Of a stretch of DNA of 64,000 bases, positions 11,013-23,325 are shown piece after piece. The translations under genes were made by a program, and so were the position numbers. Where the stretch lies: NCBI GenBank assembly GCA_951230915.1, contig OX579633.1, forward strand, positions 54,822,029 through 54,886,028, read 5' to 3'. This DNA comes from Antitrichia curtipendula. Taxonomy: Eukaryota; Streptophyta; Bryopsida; Hypnales; Leucodontaceae. Positions within the stretch are counted from its first letter, which is position 1. The number at the start of each line of letters is the position of its first letter. Below the pieces are notes generated by a model, which did not search any database, was not told where the DNA came from, and saw only the letters and a program-made list of their open reading frames with translations.

Positions 11013-14000
11013 TCAATGCGGGTTCAATGGAGTCGTTTCTGAGTACGCAGGAGCAGGCCTGCTGAAGTGGTTGGCTAAGACGTTTCTTGCCATTTGCACG
11101 TCCCGCACAAACGTCGTCCGTGCCTTCGCATACGGCGCATCTCGAGCTGCATACCCAAGTACACCAAATTACACACGAAAAGCATTAGGCACATTCTAGA
11201 TTTCAAAGCAGCAGGGATGATGGTTCAGTATTGCTTCAAGTATTTTCACCTAATCTGATTATCGCTCCTGTCTGACATGCTGTTTAGGAAAACCTTGTTG
11301 CATCAGGATTTACGTGTGATTTTCTGTGAAAAAAGCTGCCCTAGATGCAGAAAAATCTCAGAAATGAATCTAAAGCAGCATGGAATCGAAGTGGACGAGA
11401 CTTACGTAACCGTTGCGCGCCACGAATGTTCATGCGTCGTTTCCAGCACAGGTATCCGCCTAGAAGGAGAAGGATGAAGCATCCGACGACCCCCATGATG
11501 ATGGCCGTCCTCATACCGTGGGACAACTGATTGCAGGATCGCAATCCCAGTCCGCACAGTCCATCATTGTTTGCAAGGCTGCACCCAGCAGAAGTTTTGG
11601 TTGTCAATATACTACCAACAGGACGCTTTGGATGCAAAAGATCTCGGTGTCACGATATGAAACCTCACAACCAAACGTTAGCTCCAAAGTGCTAGAACTG
11701 AAACAATTGAAAATTATCACTTACTTTGGATCTAATCGATACACTGGAGTAACATTCAAGCACATTTCGACTGGTTAAAATGTAGGATATGAGCTCTTCT
11801 TTCTATTGATACAATTGGTGACACTTACTAAAGATTCCTAAGGATCCGTTTCAGTTGCAATTACTATTTTGGCTAAGTGGGTACTTATTCAGGAATCTGA
11901 ACTACTGAAGAGACGAATTCTGGTGAGAAGAGCTTACTTCAGCACACCACCACGGAGAGGAAAAGCTCCCAAGGATGATGGCACCTCTCCAGTCAACTGA
12001 TTGTCATTCAGCAACCTGATTTATTCATGAAAAAAAACTAGCATAAGTCGAGAGAAGATTCTTCTCAGAAGCAGCTGAGGAAGGAATTAAGCGCGTTTCT
12101 CAACTACAATGTGTAACTAGACGTTCTCGAAAATAGGATTGCAACACTTACAATTCTTGAAGTTTGGAGAGTTGGCCAAGACTTGTAGGGATGGATCCGT
12201 TAAGTCGGTTGTGCGAAAGATCCCTGAGAAAAGAGCAAGCAGAAACAACAACTAAATTAATAATTATGAAAAGAATAATTAAAAAGATGCCTAGAGCAGC
12301 TACTTACCAAAAAGGGCTTAGATTTCAAAATTGGTAAAAATTGGAACAAGGGGCGAGCTTACAGAGTTATGAGAGACGAAAGGTTGCCAATAGAGTTCGG
12401 AAGATCTCCAGTCAGCAAGTTGTTGCTCAAGTTTCTGCTCACACAACAACAGACCATTACAAACAGGTCAGATTCAGATACTCTTATATCTAGATGTATT
12501 GTATTCAGAGGTCAAACTCTTTAGACTGTTCCCTTTCAAGAGGTAATAACCTGGCAATCACCGCAGTCATCACATCAAATCAAGAGCTTCTGACTGGGGT
12601 TTAATCCAAACACCTATACAAATATAAAACTGAAGCTTAAATGATGGTTACATACAGTGACTGAAGATGCTGCAAATCTGTTACACTGTCACCCAATTGA
12701 CCACGAATGCCTTGATTATCGAGGCCCCTGAAACATGTAAAGTAAATTTAGTGGCAAGTCCACAAGTGCATCACCATGTGCAAGCTATATTCCTTTAAAG
12801 CATGTTGCTCAAGAAAAACGTAGACAAAATTATTTTTGGAAATCTACTGCCAAAGTCATGAGTTGCTGTTGTTTAAGAACACGATTCTCTAGCAGGCTAC
12901 GGAATCCACGTGTACAAGTGCTCTTACAGGCCATTGATGAACCAGGCACCGACTGTTGCTTCAAATTCGCAGTTCACTCCATACCAAGCGTGCACTTGAG
13001 GAATGCAAGGATCTCCATTCCATCCCAACCGCGCAGGCAGCTCCAAGTTCTGCTTCATTTTCTGGAGTGCCCACACTGCAAGAACAGCATATCAGCCACA
13101 ACTCTGTCGTAACCATTCAATAAAAACATGGAGTTGTCACGAAGGCGATTGTTGTCATACCGTTGTGAGCCGCGGTAGGAACCTCTTGGGGGATAATCTG
13201 GTAAACCTCGAATGCACTGATAGAAATTTGACCGACCATGGGTTCAAACGTGAGGGTCAAAGTCCTTCCTTCCACCACCACGGTCTTGTTCAAAACAAGA
13301 GCTGTCAACGGCGCTCCAGCCAATTTCACGATGTCCACATCGGGGAACAGAGGTGCCCCATTGGCGAGCACGTTAAACACTCGCATGTTCGGCCCTGTCA
13401 TAGCGGGCTCTATCTCTGCAAAGTGCAGCCAGACAGAGTAGTTCTGGTTCGGTTGAACGGGAATTGTGTAGGAAACCTTGTTCGTGGGCCCAGTAGTGGT
13501 GGACGCTTGATACAGGGCCTGAGGGTACACGTTGGGAGTGTCGCCGTACCGGGAAATGTTCTTCGTGGTCCGTTCCACACTAACGGCGGATCCAGGAGTG
13601 AAGAGCGTTTGATCTGTTGCCCAGTACCGGTCACCGCCCCAGGCGTCAGCCATCAAACTGGACCCGTACCCGGACTTCTCCGCTCCGGCTGACACTCGCT
13701 TCACCGTCTTCAGGATCACGCTCCCTGCTGACGCAGAAGAGCCCACGTTGTATGCGTCATCGTGGATCTGAAGGACTTCGATCGAAGCAACGACGGGGTT
13801 CCCGTGTCCGGAACTGTGGAAGCACGCTGTTGCAGCTCCATCCACAATGTGCACCAGAGAATCTGAGTACTCGTCGTCCACCACTGTGCTCCAGCCGCGA
13901 GATAATGAGTAGACCAGTGTTCCCTAGAGAGAGACTTCAAACTCTGGCTCTCGTCCGGAATTGTCCCTGACGCCGAAGCTGAAATACATCCTGGTGAAGA

Positions 14001-15027
14001 CCAATAGAACATCATGTGTTAATTAAAGCTCGGTACATTGAACCTATCCCTTCAGAAAACCTTGCTCTAGGACACATAATGTAATCCCGTTAGCCATACG
14101 CTTCTCCTAGATAGAAGAGAAAATTCCAAAATGTGCAAATAAGCCATGGTTATATGGAGAATTGAAGCACGAGAATTGAAACCATCATTTGCCCAAACGA
14201 GTAGAAGAGGCCACCTTCAGAAGGGAACACTGGAATACTTCGCTAAGCATTTACAAAGATATCAGGAAGGTGAGAAGATAACCAGTAGAAAGAGGAATCT
14301 GTTCCCTATATTTCAAAACATAGAGATACGCTTTGAAAATTGCCATAATCAACATTTAGCTCCTGAATAGAAGATTCTAATTTCGGATGCAAGGGTGGTT
14401 ACCTTATCAAGTATTGGCCATTAGGAACTGAAATGTTGTAGCAATTTTCAGGTCCGTCTGAGAGCTCAAAGTAACGGATGGTGTTGAGCTGAGGAGCTAT
14501 CCGACTGGCTGTAGTCAAGTTGCCAGAGCTGCCACCGGTGTAATTCATATCTCGGGACCACAGAAAACCATTGTTTGGGGAGTATGAATCGGTGGTCGAC
14601 CCACACGCAACTCGCACCCCAAAAGGAGCTACATTCACACAAGAACCAACGTCAGATTAACCCAACCATGAACATTGACATATAGATTGTGTGAAGAGCG
14701 CTGCTCAAGAACACCCTGTCTATGGCGAAATGTACCAGAGGTGTACATTTCAGAGCATAGTAAACCCGAGAAACACTTCATTTGGGCCCAACCGGCAAAT
14801 CTAAACCCAAGCAGCAATTACGACATTCTCTATATCGATACTGAGGCAAAAATGTCACACCCTAAACATCTAAAACTGGCCACTAAAAGAAGAAACCTTG
14901 CATTGCGACTGACACGGACTCTATAGAAACAAGTAAGCAAGGTCATACCTTCGGCAGCTGCGAAATGAGTTTGCAAGCCACAAACAAGCGCCGCGATGAG
15001 GAGGACCGCACAAACGCGATCCATCAT
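11013..15027 (-). CDS. RLP4-like: RLP4-type malectin-like/LRR receptor-like protein
   Basis: Ten coding exons on the minus strand: 15027-14949, 14628-14403, 13990-13161, 13075-12928, 12727-12656, 12434-12363, 12223-12152, 12015-11938, 11578-11406, 11146-11013. All are GT-AG, phases close, giving 627 aa. Residues 1-25 form a signal peptide (VCAVLLIAALVCGL). About 28-375 is a malectin-like (di-glucose-binding) domain, with VACGS and RYFELSDGPENCYNI. About 379-525 is a leucine-rich-repeat region: cap GWNGDPC...WYGVNC, then repeats on successive 72-bp exons. LCGLGLRSC precedes one transmembrane helix at about 550-571. The 56-residue tail has WKRRMNI and DAPYAKARTTF, closely like the Arabidopsis RLP4/At1g25570 group. 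There is no kinase domain, so it should signal through partners or act in wall sensing at the plasma membrane (family inference). The ATG-ATG start leaves the signal peptide intact either way. Confidence 0.95.
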
Positions 15028-16063
15028 GTTCCCTAATCCGCACCACAGCCAAAAAACCTTCGCTTTGAAGCGAGCGGTCGACGCTTAGAAAACTCTGCCA
15101 GAAATCTTAAACACGTCTCTCACATGCCCTGTTGCTGCACATTGTAATGCACTCAGTATCTGCCGTACAACAAACTAATCTGAAAACCAATTCTCCCATC
15201 GCGAGTCCTCCACATGTCCACACCTCCACGTTCTTAGAATAGAAATGTTGATATCTCCAGCCGCTAAAGTTCCCACTTTTGCCACTTCCTTCAACCTCCC
15301 GAACGCCGCACCTGCAGCAGCGTCGTAGTCCCAGCACCTCAGCTCTAACACAACCCAACGTTAACGACCTCTGTAGCAAATGCACCGAGCGAGCCCAGAT
15401 ATCGCAATACTGATTGAGGAACACATACAGTCATTCAGATCTTAAATTGTGACTAAGTTACAGAGGCTGCGCTTCCGATGGCTGCATCACTCCACCTGCA
15501 ACCATTAGAATGGTCCTCTGGAGCACCTCTACAGGTTTCTAAGCAGCAAGTACCACTACCCAACCTAGTGGCGCTTGCGAGTTGCGAACGAGAGATGGGC
15601 ATGTGCAAGGGGTGGAGTAGATTGGCGCGACATGGCCGTCGCAAGTCACGGCCGAATACGTCATAGAGCGCCGATCCGTCCCGCAGCCGACGGCCCACCG
15701 ATCGCCCCAAATCTACAGCGAGCGTAGATGTGCCCGCAGCACCGCCTGCTTTGCAAGTCAAACGACAAACGCCTCTTTTTACGTGGAGCTGCGAGCACTT
15801 TGATTCAGAGCCTGGCTGCGAATTTTGCGCTAATTTATGTGCAGTTTCGGTGTGCTGAACTGCTGATTTCCGATTTTCTCTGCTCCTAACTTACCTTGTC
15901 CCGATCTCATGCGTTCTCAGTCGCTTACTTTAATAACCCCTTGCATTCACACCGTAGGGAGACGTACGGAACCCGAGAGTTTGCACCAACAGGTCCAATT
16001 TTAACCCTAACCAGTGAGGGTATTGGAATCCCTTTGAGAGGGCTGAGTTTAGATGGCATGCTG
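15028..16063. promoter_or_regulatory. Upstream region of RLP4-like gene
   Basis: Balanced-composition DNA upstream of the receptor gene start at 15027, presumably 5' UTR and promoter. Frames at 15107-15424 and 15453-15761 show no domain and are not called. Composition becomes repeat-like after about 15780. Confidence 0.4.
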
Positions 16064-16860
16064 TTAACCCCTGAGCGCCCAGCGCAAAATCCAGAAAATG
16101 TGGCTGCCAGTGACCATGCCCATAAAAACTGTCCGCCTCAAGCTAAGAACTTAGATCGGGGAGGATTCACCGCTGAAATAGCAAAAAGAGTGCTTGATGC
16201 ACCCAATCTGAAATTTGCAAAACTTTTCACCGCATCGTTTTGGAGATTATAATAGTCAAAGTACAGTTGACTATGTGGCAACCCGCTAATTTGGGGGGAG
16301 TTCATGGCTATGAATGCAAAAATTCATGCCTTAGAGGAGGCTCCTTTATACAAAATTTAGACAAGGGGTGCAATTTACAAGTATCTCACTTGTTGCCAAA
16401 TTTGGTAATGTTTTGACACCTGCAAGGTGCTTTTTTAGAGGCCCAAAGTTGCAAGGCTCACACGGCATGATGGACAATGGACGCGGTACAAATACGATTT
16501 TGACCTCCACAAGTGCACAAATCTTGGTAGTATAGTTGCAGAACCCTTTTCTAGTCTAAGGCATGCGTGCCAAAACACCCTAATAGTATTAAATCAGCCA
16601 TAGCCGATGGTCTTTATCCTCCCACCTAAACCCTAAACTGCACGAAATGACATTTTAGTGCACTATTGTCACAATTGACTTGCACAATCTGTGCTTGTAC
16701 AAGTGGTGAAACCCCATCGCCCATTTCCCAATATGAGAGTAATACCATACCTTTGACCAAGTCACTTTTCTGGGAGGTACAGGACGAATTTGAACTAGAT
16801 TTTAGGAAAATTTGGATTTGGAGAGGCCAGATTCTGGCCTGTGGGGCGCTTAGGGGTTAA
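16064..16860 (-). mobile_element. 797-bp TTAA-bounded element, family B copy 2
   Basis: Same length and ends as 2023-2819 but inverted: TTAACCCCTGAGCGCCC on the left, GGGGCGCTTAGGGGTTAA on the right. Internal landmarks match in reverse order, for example GGCCAGATTCTGGCCTGTGG here against CCACAGGCCAGAATATGGCC there. Its right-hand TTAA is also the first four bases of the family A element that follows, so the two abut. Confidence 0.8.
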
Positions 16861-18035
16861 AGGCCCAACTGGTCCCTTGGGGGCCAAGTGGGGTTTTGGT
16901 CATGTACTTACAACTAAACTACTTTATGTGATTTTCTGAAACTTTTATTGAAGATGAGGAATTCAAAGATCTACGTGGGAATCTAATTTTTTCTTCATTC
17001 CAACATTTATTGAAGAAGTTGTGCATGAATAACTGAAAAACATGGGAGAATCGGGTAGCAAAAAAAAAAAAAAAAAGGTGCACTTTTCTGAAATTAAAAT
17101 TTGAAATTGGTTCTTTAGATTTTTATGTAAGGTAGAACCACCCATTCCCGATCAGGGACCTAATTGCGATCAAATGTAAAGACCGTATTCATTTGAGAAC
17201 TTAAATGTTCTTACACCATAGATAGCTTATGGTTTGTTGACCAAAACCATAAGCTATCTATGGTGTAAGAACATTTAAGTTCTCAAATGAATACGGTCTT
17301 TACATTTGATCGCAATTAGGTCCCTGATCGGGAATGGGTGGTTCTACCTTATGTGGGAAACTTTGAATCATTCAATTTTGATTGATGAGTTGAAAGTTAT
17401 GAGAAGTTTTTGTTTGCGGGCAGGTATGGGACTTCCAAACTTCCATTTTATTTGCCCCTTGTAAATTTTGTTGCTTTACTTATTTTTGCTCTTTACGTTT
17501 ATTTTTTTGGCTTCTTTAAAAAAAAAGTTGTAGTAGACTAAGATTCCTTGGTTTTCACCATTTGGATCAAAGTAATTCAGATTTTTGAATTTTACGTAAA
17601 TCCTCCAAATTTGCCTTGTATGTATGCAAATTTCATGGCCTTATGGCATTACAAGATTTTACAAAGTATGTTTCACACCTCCAATTCATTTGAAAACTCT
17701 CCCACACATACCTAACTTGGTCTTCTACATGGTAATTTAAAACCTCAATTTTGCGTAGAGCAAGTTTTTTGATTTAAGAACTGTCAAAGGCTTTTGAAAT
17801 TTTTGGGCAACAAGAAAAAAAACTTTTTTTTTCACTTTAGATGTCAATATCTCACTTGCTTTCTTCTAGAATGAGCTGATTTGTTTCACACAAGTACCTC
17901 CCATAGTCTAGGGCAAGATACTACGGTTGGATTTCTGAAAAAAACAAATTTTCTTACTTTTGTAATCATTCCCCCCAAAGTGGCAGTTTTGGGTGACTTT
18001 CACAGAAAAAAAGGGCTTGCGCCTTTAGGGGTTAA
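16857..18035 (-). mobile_element. Family A TTAA element carrying a nested foldback
   Basis: The left end lacks the usual CCCC (TTAAAGGCCCAACTGGTCCC) but continues as the GTCC-end half of family A. The right end is normal (GCCTTTAGGGGTTAA at 18021-18035). Conserved landmarks are the GAAAGTTATGAGAAGTTTTTG segment and the final CACTTTAGATGTCAATATCTC to GGCAGTTTTGGGTGACTTTC region. The extra length relative to the 931-966-bp copies is due to the insertion at 17128-17351. It is non-coding. Confidence 0.7.
17128..17351. mobile_element. Near-perfect foldback insertion inside a family A element
   Basis: Arms of about 107 bp are almost perfect inverted copies with a loop of only several bases around 17235-17243 (GTTGACC). 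Outer ends read TAAGGTAGAACCACCC and GGGTGGTTCTACCTTA. TA is the simplest target duplication, although TTATG occurs on both sides. The arms are far more alike than the surrounding older repeats, so insertion appears recent. Confidence 0.75.
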
Positions 18036-18410
18036 GGTAGGAGGCCCGTAAATCAACCATCTAAGGGCTCATCTCCCTTTTTTAGGGTCTTTCGTGGATG
18101 GGAGGATGTTTAAATCATTTTGTAATATAAGTTGTTTCATATTTTTTGAAGCATTTTTGAGTTATTTATGAATTTTCAAAAGGCATGTGTTTTAGGTCCT
18201 CTATTTATATCCCTAGACCTTTCAAAAACCATTCACTTGCAAGTTGTGAAGAGATTTGGGGAATCAAGGAGGATGATTGGCTCTTACAACTTTTTTCCTA
18301 TGCATTCAATGACTGTAAGTGGGTGATTTTAGAATTACCTCATGTTCATTTAGATGGAGTCTACATGGGGGGTTCAAAATGACTACACGCAATATGAACC
18401 TCTTACCTTA
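18033..18410. mobile_element. TA-bounded MITE, family D
   Basis: TA plus AGGTAGGAGGCCCG on the left, GAACCTCTTACCT plus TA on the right. It sits in the TA of the TTAA that ends the preceding family A element. It shares the AACCATCTAAGGGCTCATCTCC segment with the other family D copies. Confidence 0.65.
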
Positions 18411-19323
18411 TGTAGAGCTAGGGTAGAAAACTCTAGCTTTTCACTGGCCAAGAAATGTGAGAGTTTAGAATTTGAATATTTGTCATCAAGAGATTGAATT
18501 TGGGAACTTTGGATTCAAATTTGGGTTTAGAGACATTGTCTAAAACCTTTGAGGAGGATACCATTAAACAATATCAAAATAAGGGAAAATTATCACTCTT
18601 ACCCTAGTTTGTGTAAGCAATGAGTTTTTGCCACTTTGATCCCACCTTACAGCATGCCATCTAACCTCAGCCCTTTGAGAGAGTGGGGTCCTTTTGCTTC
18701 ATGTTCACCCCTTGAAGATTGTATTTCCTCCTTTTGTGTGAATGAGTTATCAACTCCTAAGCATATGCTCACATGGGTTTCATTTTAAAAGTAGTTAGAA
18801 CCAGGAAGGTTATGATTTGTATCTCACATTTTCAGCATCTTTGGTGTAAATGAACCCTCCAAGGGCAAGCATCCAATAACCCTTAAGCGCCCAAGCCATT
18901 TCACCAAAATAGGGGTTTAGGGAGATATTCAAATTTAATGCATTGTGTCTCAATCAAATGGATGAGCCACAAAAGAGTGACCGTTGAAAAAAATGGGACA
19001 CCTACTAAGAAAATGGCTTGCAAAATTAAGGAACAATCAACTATGAGACATAGGAGATTTTAACATTGATCAAACAACATGCAATGTAAAAACTCATTGT
19101 TGGTAGGTAGTTGTTGTTTGTTCATTTCTACAAAACTTCAAAGGCATCTATTTCACCCCAATTTTTGTGAGTAAAGAGATTGAATATAATTGCACACACT
19201 TACAAATTATTGAAGGCCGTATTTCTTTAAATGTTAAGTTTTGAGGCTTTGAAATGTTGTTTTGCAAAAAACAATGACCGGCATAGTCCTGAAGGGTTAC
19301 CACAACAAAAGTTTGGAACATGT
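18411..19323. other. Unassigned AT-rich repeat-like DNA
   Basis: No gene was seen. A possible isolated TTAA-family end occurs at about 18877-18897 (AATAACCCTTAAGCGCCC), but no partner end was found. Confidence 0.4.
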
Positions 19324-20281
19324 TTAACCCCCAAAGGTCCAAGCCCCTTTTTATGTGAATTTCACTAAGAATTGCCACTTTTGGGGAATGAATATAAATG
19401 TGGAAATAAAGTTTTTTGGAAATTCAACCATAGGATCTTGTCCTAGACTGTGGGAGGTACTTGTGGGAAAAAATCAGCTCATTCTAGTTGTAGAGGAGTG
19501 GGATATTGACATCTGAAGTGCAAAAAAAGTTTTTTTCCTTGCTACCCAAAACTTTTAGAAGCCTTTGACCTCTCCTATATCGAAGAAATTCTCTACACAA
19601 AGTTGAGGTTTATTTTTCCATGCAAAAGACCAAGTTAGGTTTGTATAGGAGAATTTTCAAATGAAATGGAGCTGTCAATCATACTTTGTAAAATCTTGCA
19701 ATGCCATAAGGTCATGAAATTTGCATATACACTAGGCAAAATTGGAGAATTTATGTAAAATTCAAAAATCTGATTTACTTTGATCCAAATGGTAAAAAAC
19801 CAAGTAATCTTAGTCTACTAAAACTTGCAAATCAAAAAAAAAATACACAAAGAGCTCACAAAAAGTAAAGCAACAAGTTTTACAAGGGGGAAAAGAATGG
19901 AGGTTTAGGAGTCCCATACCTACCCATAAACTAAATCTTCTCATAACTTTCATCTCATCAATCAAAATTGAATGATTCAAAGCTTCCCACGTATATGTGT
20001 CTAAAGAACCAATTTTCAAAAAAAAAAAAAAACACACACACACACACACACACAATTTTTTATTTTTTTTTGGATTGCTTGATTCTCTCTTGTTTTTGAG
20101 TTATTCATGCATAACTTCTTAAATATAAGTTGGAATGAAGAAAAATTAGATGCCCACATATATCTTTGATTTCCCCATCTTCAATAAAAGTCTCAAAAAT
20201 TCACACAAAGTACTTTAGCTGTAGATACATGCCTAAAATCTCATTTGTCCCTTGAAGGGACAATGGTCCTTTAGGGGTTAA
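19324..20281 (+). mobile_element. Complete family A TTAA element (958 bp)
   Basis: TTAACCCCCAAAGGTCC on the left and GGTCCTTTAGGGGTTAA on the right. The interior matches the copies at 16857-18035 (inverted), 20684-21614 and 28568-29533. It contains an A-run and a (CA)n tract near 20020-20053. No coding frame was found; it is probably mobilised in trans. Confidence 0.8.
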
Positions 20282-20683
20282 ACCCTTGATGGCCACCAAT
20301 AGTCTACGGCTACCATAGAGTACATCTTGGAAAGTTTGCAACATATATTAACCGCTTCCAACTTGTAAGACATTGTCTACTACCTTGCCTTGTATGATGT
20401 TCTACTCAAATAAGGCTCTCTAGGCACATAGAGCAACTGCGCCCATACACGTGTAAGGAATTGCACAAGCAATAATTGGATGATAAATGGGATAAATGCT
20501 AAGGCCCCCTAAAAATATTCTCTTGACACTCAAATTGAGCGTGTCAAACAATGACCCTTGAAATCACTATTTATTCTAAGTTTAATGAGACTTATCTTCT
20601 ACTATATTTGATGATTGGTCAATTGACTATTTATGGGGTTCATTGGTTACTTGCGGGGTTGATTGATTATTTTTGGAGCTTGC

Positions 20684-21614
20684 TTAACTCCTAATGGACC
20701 ATTGTCCATTCAACACACAAATGAGATTTCGGGCATGTACCTATGACTAAACTACTTTGCGTGATTTTTTGAAACTTTTATTGAAGGTGAGGAATTCAAA
20801 GATCTATGTGGGAGTATTATATTTTCTTCATTCCAACATTTATTGAAGAAGTTATGCATGAAAATCTGGAAAATGCTGCTCCCTAGGCAGCCAAAAACTT
20901 CTTTAAATTTCATTTTTTTTGAATAAAATTTTGATATAGGTTCTTTAGACTTATATAGACTTGGAGAGATTTGAATCTTTCAATTTTGATAGATGAGATG
21001 AAAGTTATGAGAAGTTTTAGTTTGCGGGTAAGTGTGGTTTTGCTCTAAATTTTTAATTTATAAACTTAATTTTTGAATGCAAATTTCACATTTTTGAAAA
21101 AAAAAATTGTTGAAAAGGGTGAAGATTGCTTGCTAGAACAATCTCACCATTGGGATTATTGTAATTCAATTCCATTGCAAGGTTGTTAACAATGTAAGAT
21201 TTTGTTCCATCTCAAACCTTCTTCTATTTAATGTTTTTTTTAAGAATGAAAATTAGGTACTTTTTGTTTAGGTATTTTTTGAAATATTCTCAACTCAATT
21301 CTCCACCACAAAAAAGTAAACCTCAAAACTCCATGGTGCAAAAAATTTAAGTTAAAAAAGATCAAAGTCAAATAATCTAGTCGTGCAAGGTGCAAAAAAG
21401 CTTGTTTTTTTTCATTTTAAACGCAAATAACTTGCAATCTTTACAATCAGAGTTTTTAAGTTTTAAATTACACATTCTTATACAAGTCTAGTGCAAGATC
21501 TCACGGTTAGATATGTAAAAAGACCAATCTTCAAACGTTATAACTCTTTGCCATAGAAGTGGCAGTTTTGAGTGTCTTTTGACAAAATAAAGGCCATGGT
21601 CCTTTAGGGATTAA
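20684..21614 (-). mobile_element. Complete family A TTAA element (931 bp)
   Basis: Left end TTAACTCCTAATGGACC, right end GGTCCTTTAGGGATTAA. The right-hand TTAA at 21611-21614 is simultaneously the left TTAA of the next element. The internal segment with GAAAGTTATGAGAAGTTTTAG is shared with the other copies. Confidence 0.8.
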
Positions 21615-21844
21615 CCCTTAAACATCTAAAGGGAACCATAGATCCTTGACGTATATAATTTGTCATTTGCTACCAATAGGAAATTTCAATTTGGAATCTC
21701 AAGTAGCTCACGAGAACCACATTGATCTACTCTCCAACTTCTTTGTTGGTCTCAAATGTAATAGAGGTGTGGATCCATTCCAAATACAAGCAAAATACCC
21801 CGTATTGCTGGTCGCAGCGGCACGCTAGGACGTTTAGGGGTTAA
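21611..21844 (+). mobile_element. 234-bp TTAA element, family C
   Basis: TTAACCCTTAAACATC on the left, GGACGTTTAGGGGTTAA on the right. It shares one TTAA with the family A element to its left and is an inverted homologue of 9584-9804. Confidence 0.75.
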
Positions 21845-22309
21845 AGAGCAAGGTTGGGGGACAAAAAACTGAGGCCTTTCCAAAAGTAGATGGAAACACT
21901 TGGCAAGTTATAAGTTGCGTGCAAGGGTGCGGATGCTCTTATACAGCATTGGGCTTACCTTGTCGTTACTCCACTTCTAACCACTTAAATGCTATGATAG
22001 TAGTAGTTCAAAATTAGATTTTGTTCCTCAAAATGGCCTTTGAAATAAGATGAGGACACTTTTAGTCCTTTGGGACATTTAGGGGTTAAGTAACCAATGA
22101 ATGATTTCAACATGAAATGTATGTAATACATCCAAGCATTATTCAAATGCAATTTCATCTATTTTCAACTATGTGACTACATTGATCATTAAATGCTTAG
22201 TGACTTTTATGCAAAAATCTACACAATTTCATGTCCAAATAAATTACAAGAAAATTGAAAATAAATGAAGATCTCATTTCTTTGAAATCTTCTTAGACTA
22301 CAAAATACT

Positions 22310-22677
22310 TTGGGACGGACTAGGGTGACACCCCCAGTTGTTAGGGAGACACCCCCTATACCCCAACTTATTAAATTTGAGATTATTTTTGCATTGAAAT
22401 AAGAAATAAAATCAAAATAATATTTTAGCACATGTTTGCATCTGCAAGCATTGCTAACATATAACAAATATGTCTCATTTGTGACATGGTCAAGAGTTAA
22501 AACTAGCCATTTTTTTGTTTGTAAGTTTAACTCTTGACGCTTGCTTATGCAAATATGCACTAAAATATTGGTATAATTTTATTTCTTATTTTGACATAAC
22601 AATAATCTCAAATTTAATACGTTGGGGTATAGGGGTGTCTTCCTAGCAATTGGGGGTGTCTCCCTAGTCTGTCCCAA
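22310..22677. mobile_element. MITE with long inverted ends (TTGGGACNGACTAGGG)
   Basis: Inverted ends of about 75 bp include ACACCCCCAGTTGTTAGG, TATACCCCAACTTATT and AAATTTGAGATTATT, with their complements on the right. The centre also has a palindromic AAGAGTTAAA/TTTAACTCTTG pair. The target duplication is unclear. There is no gene. Confidence 0.65.
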
Positions 22678-22835
22678 TATTTTTCGCCTCATAAGTTCCA
22701 AGTCTACGTGCCCCCCCCTCCCCACGATCAGCTACACTAGTCCCTCTTTTATGCCACAGAAACCCAGACTTGTGACAATATGGAACTCAATACGGGGCAA
22801 TACCGTACCTGGTTTGCACAGTTGAAAATTTTGGT

Positions 22836-23171
22836 TAGGTAGGAGGCTCATAAACCGACCATCTAAGGGCTAAAATTGAGGAGGTGAATCTTTTTGAAAT
22901 ATTTTTTGGTAAAATTTCTTGAAAGATAAGAAGAATTGGCATTTAGTGCAAGTTGTTTCATGTTGTTTGGAGCTTTGTGAATTAGTTATAAACTTTTGGA
23001 GTTGAAGTGGCATAATGCTCTAAAACCGCCCACCTCCTCAAATGTATAGAGCTTGTACATTGTTGAAATCTATGAAAATAACATGTATAAGCACATTAAA
23101 TTTGAGGATATGGGCCGTATTAGAGCCTAGACAATTTGTGAGCCTATATTATTTATGAGCCTCCTAACTTA
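22836..23171. mobile_element. TA-bounded MITE, family D
   Basis: TA plus GGTAGGAGGCTCATAAACC on the left, GAGCCTCCTAACT plus TA on the right. It shares the GACCATCTAAGGGC and CCACCTCCTCAAATGTA segments with 7629-7959. Confidence 0.65.
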
Positions 23172-23325
23172 GTCCATTTTTAAAAAAGGCAATTTTTGTG
23201 AAGAAAAATAAAATATTTTATGGTGTTGACATTTGTCAACAATTTTTTACAAGGAAGTAACATTTGGCAAGGATGTGTCATCCTTTCTTTGAACTTACTG
23301 TACATCATTGTGTGTACAAGTGATG

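Noticed and set aside
13003..13692. 229-aa plus-strand frame
   Set aside because: Antisense to the malectin-like exon of the RLP4-like gene; no domain of its own.
11013..15027. Receptor kinase annotation for the malectin-LRR gene
   Set aside because: After the transmembrane helix only a 56-residue tail follows, ending in a stop within a correctly spliced exon; no kinase sequence lies downstream.
20033..20053. (CA)n tract
   Set aside because: Ordinary microsatellite within a family A element; no further significance.
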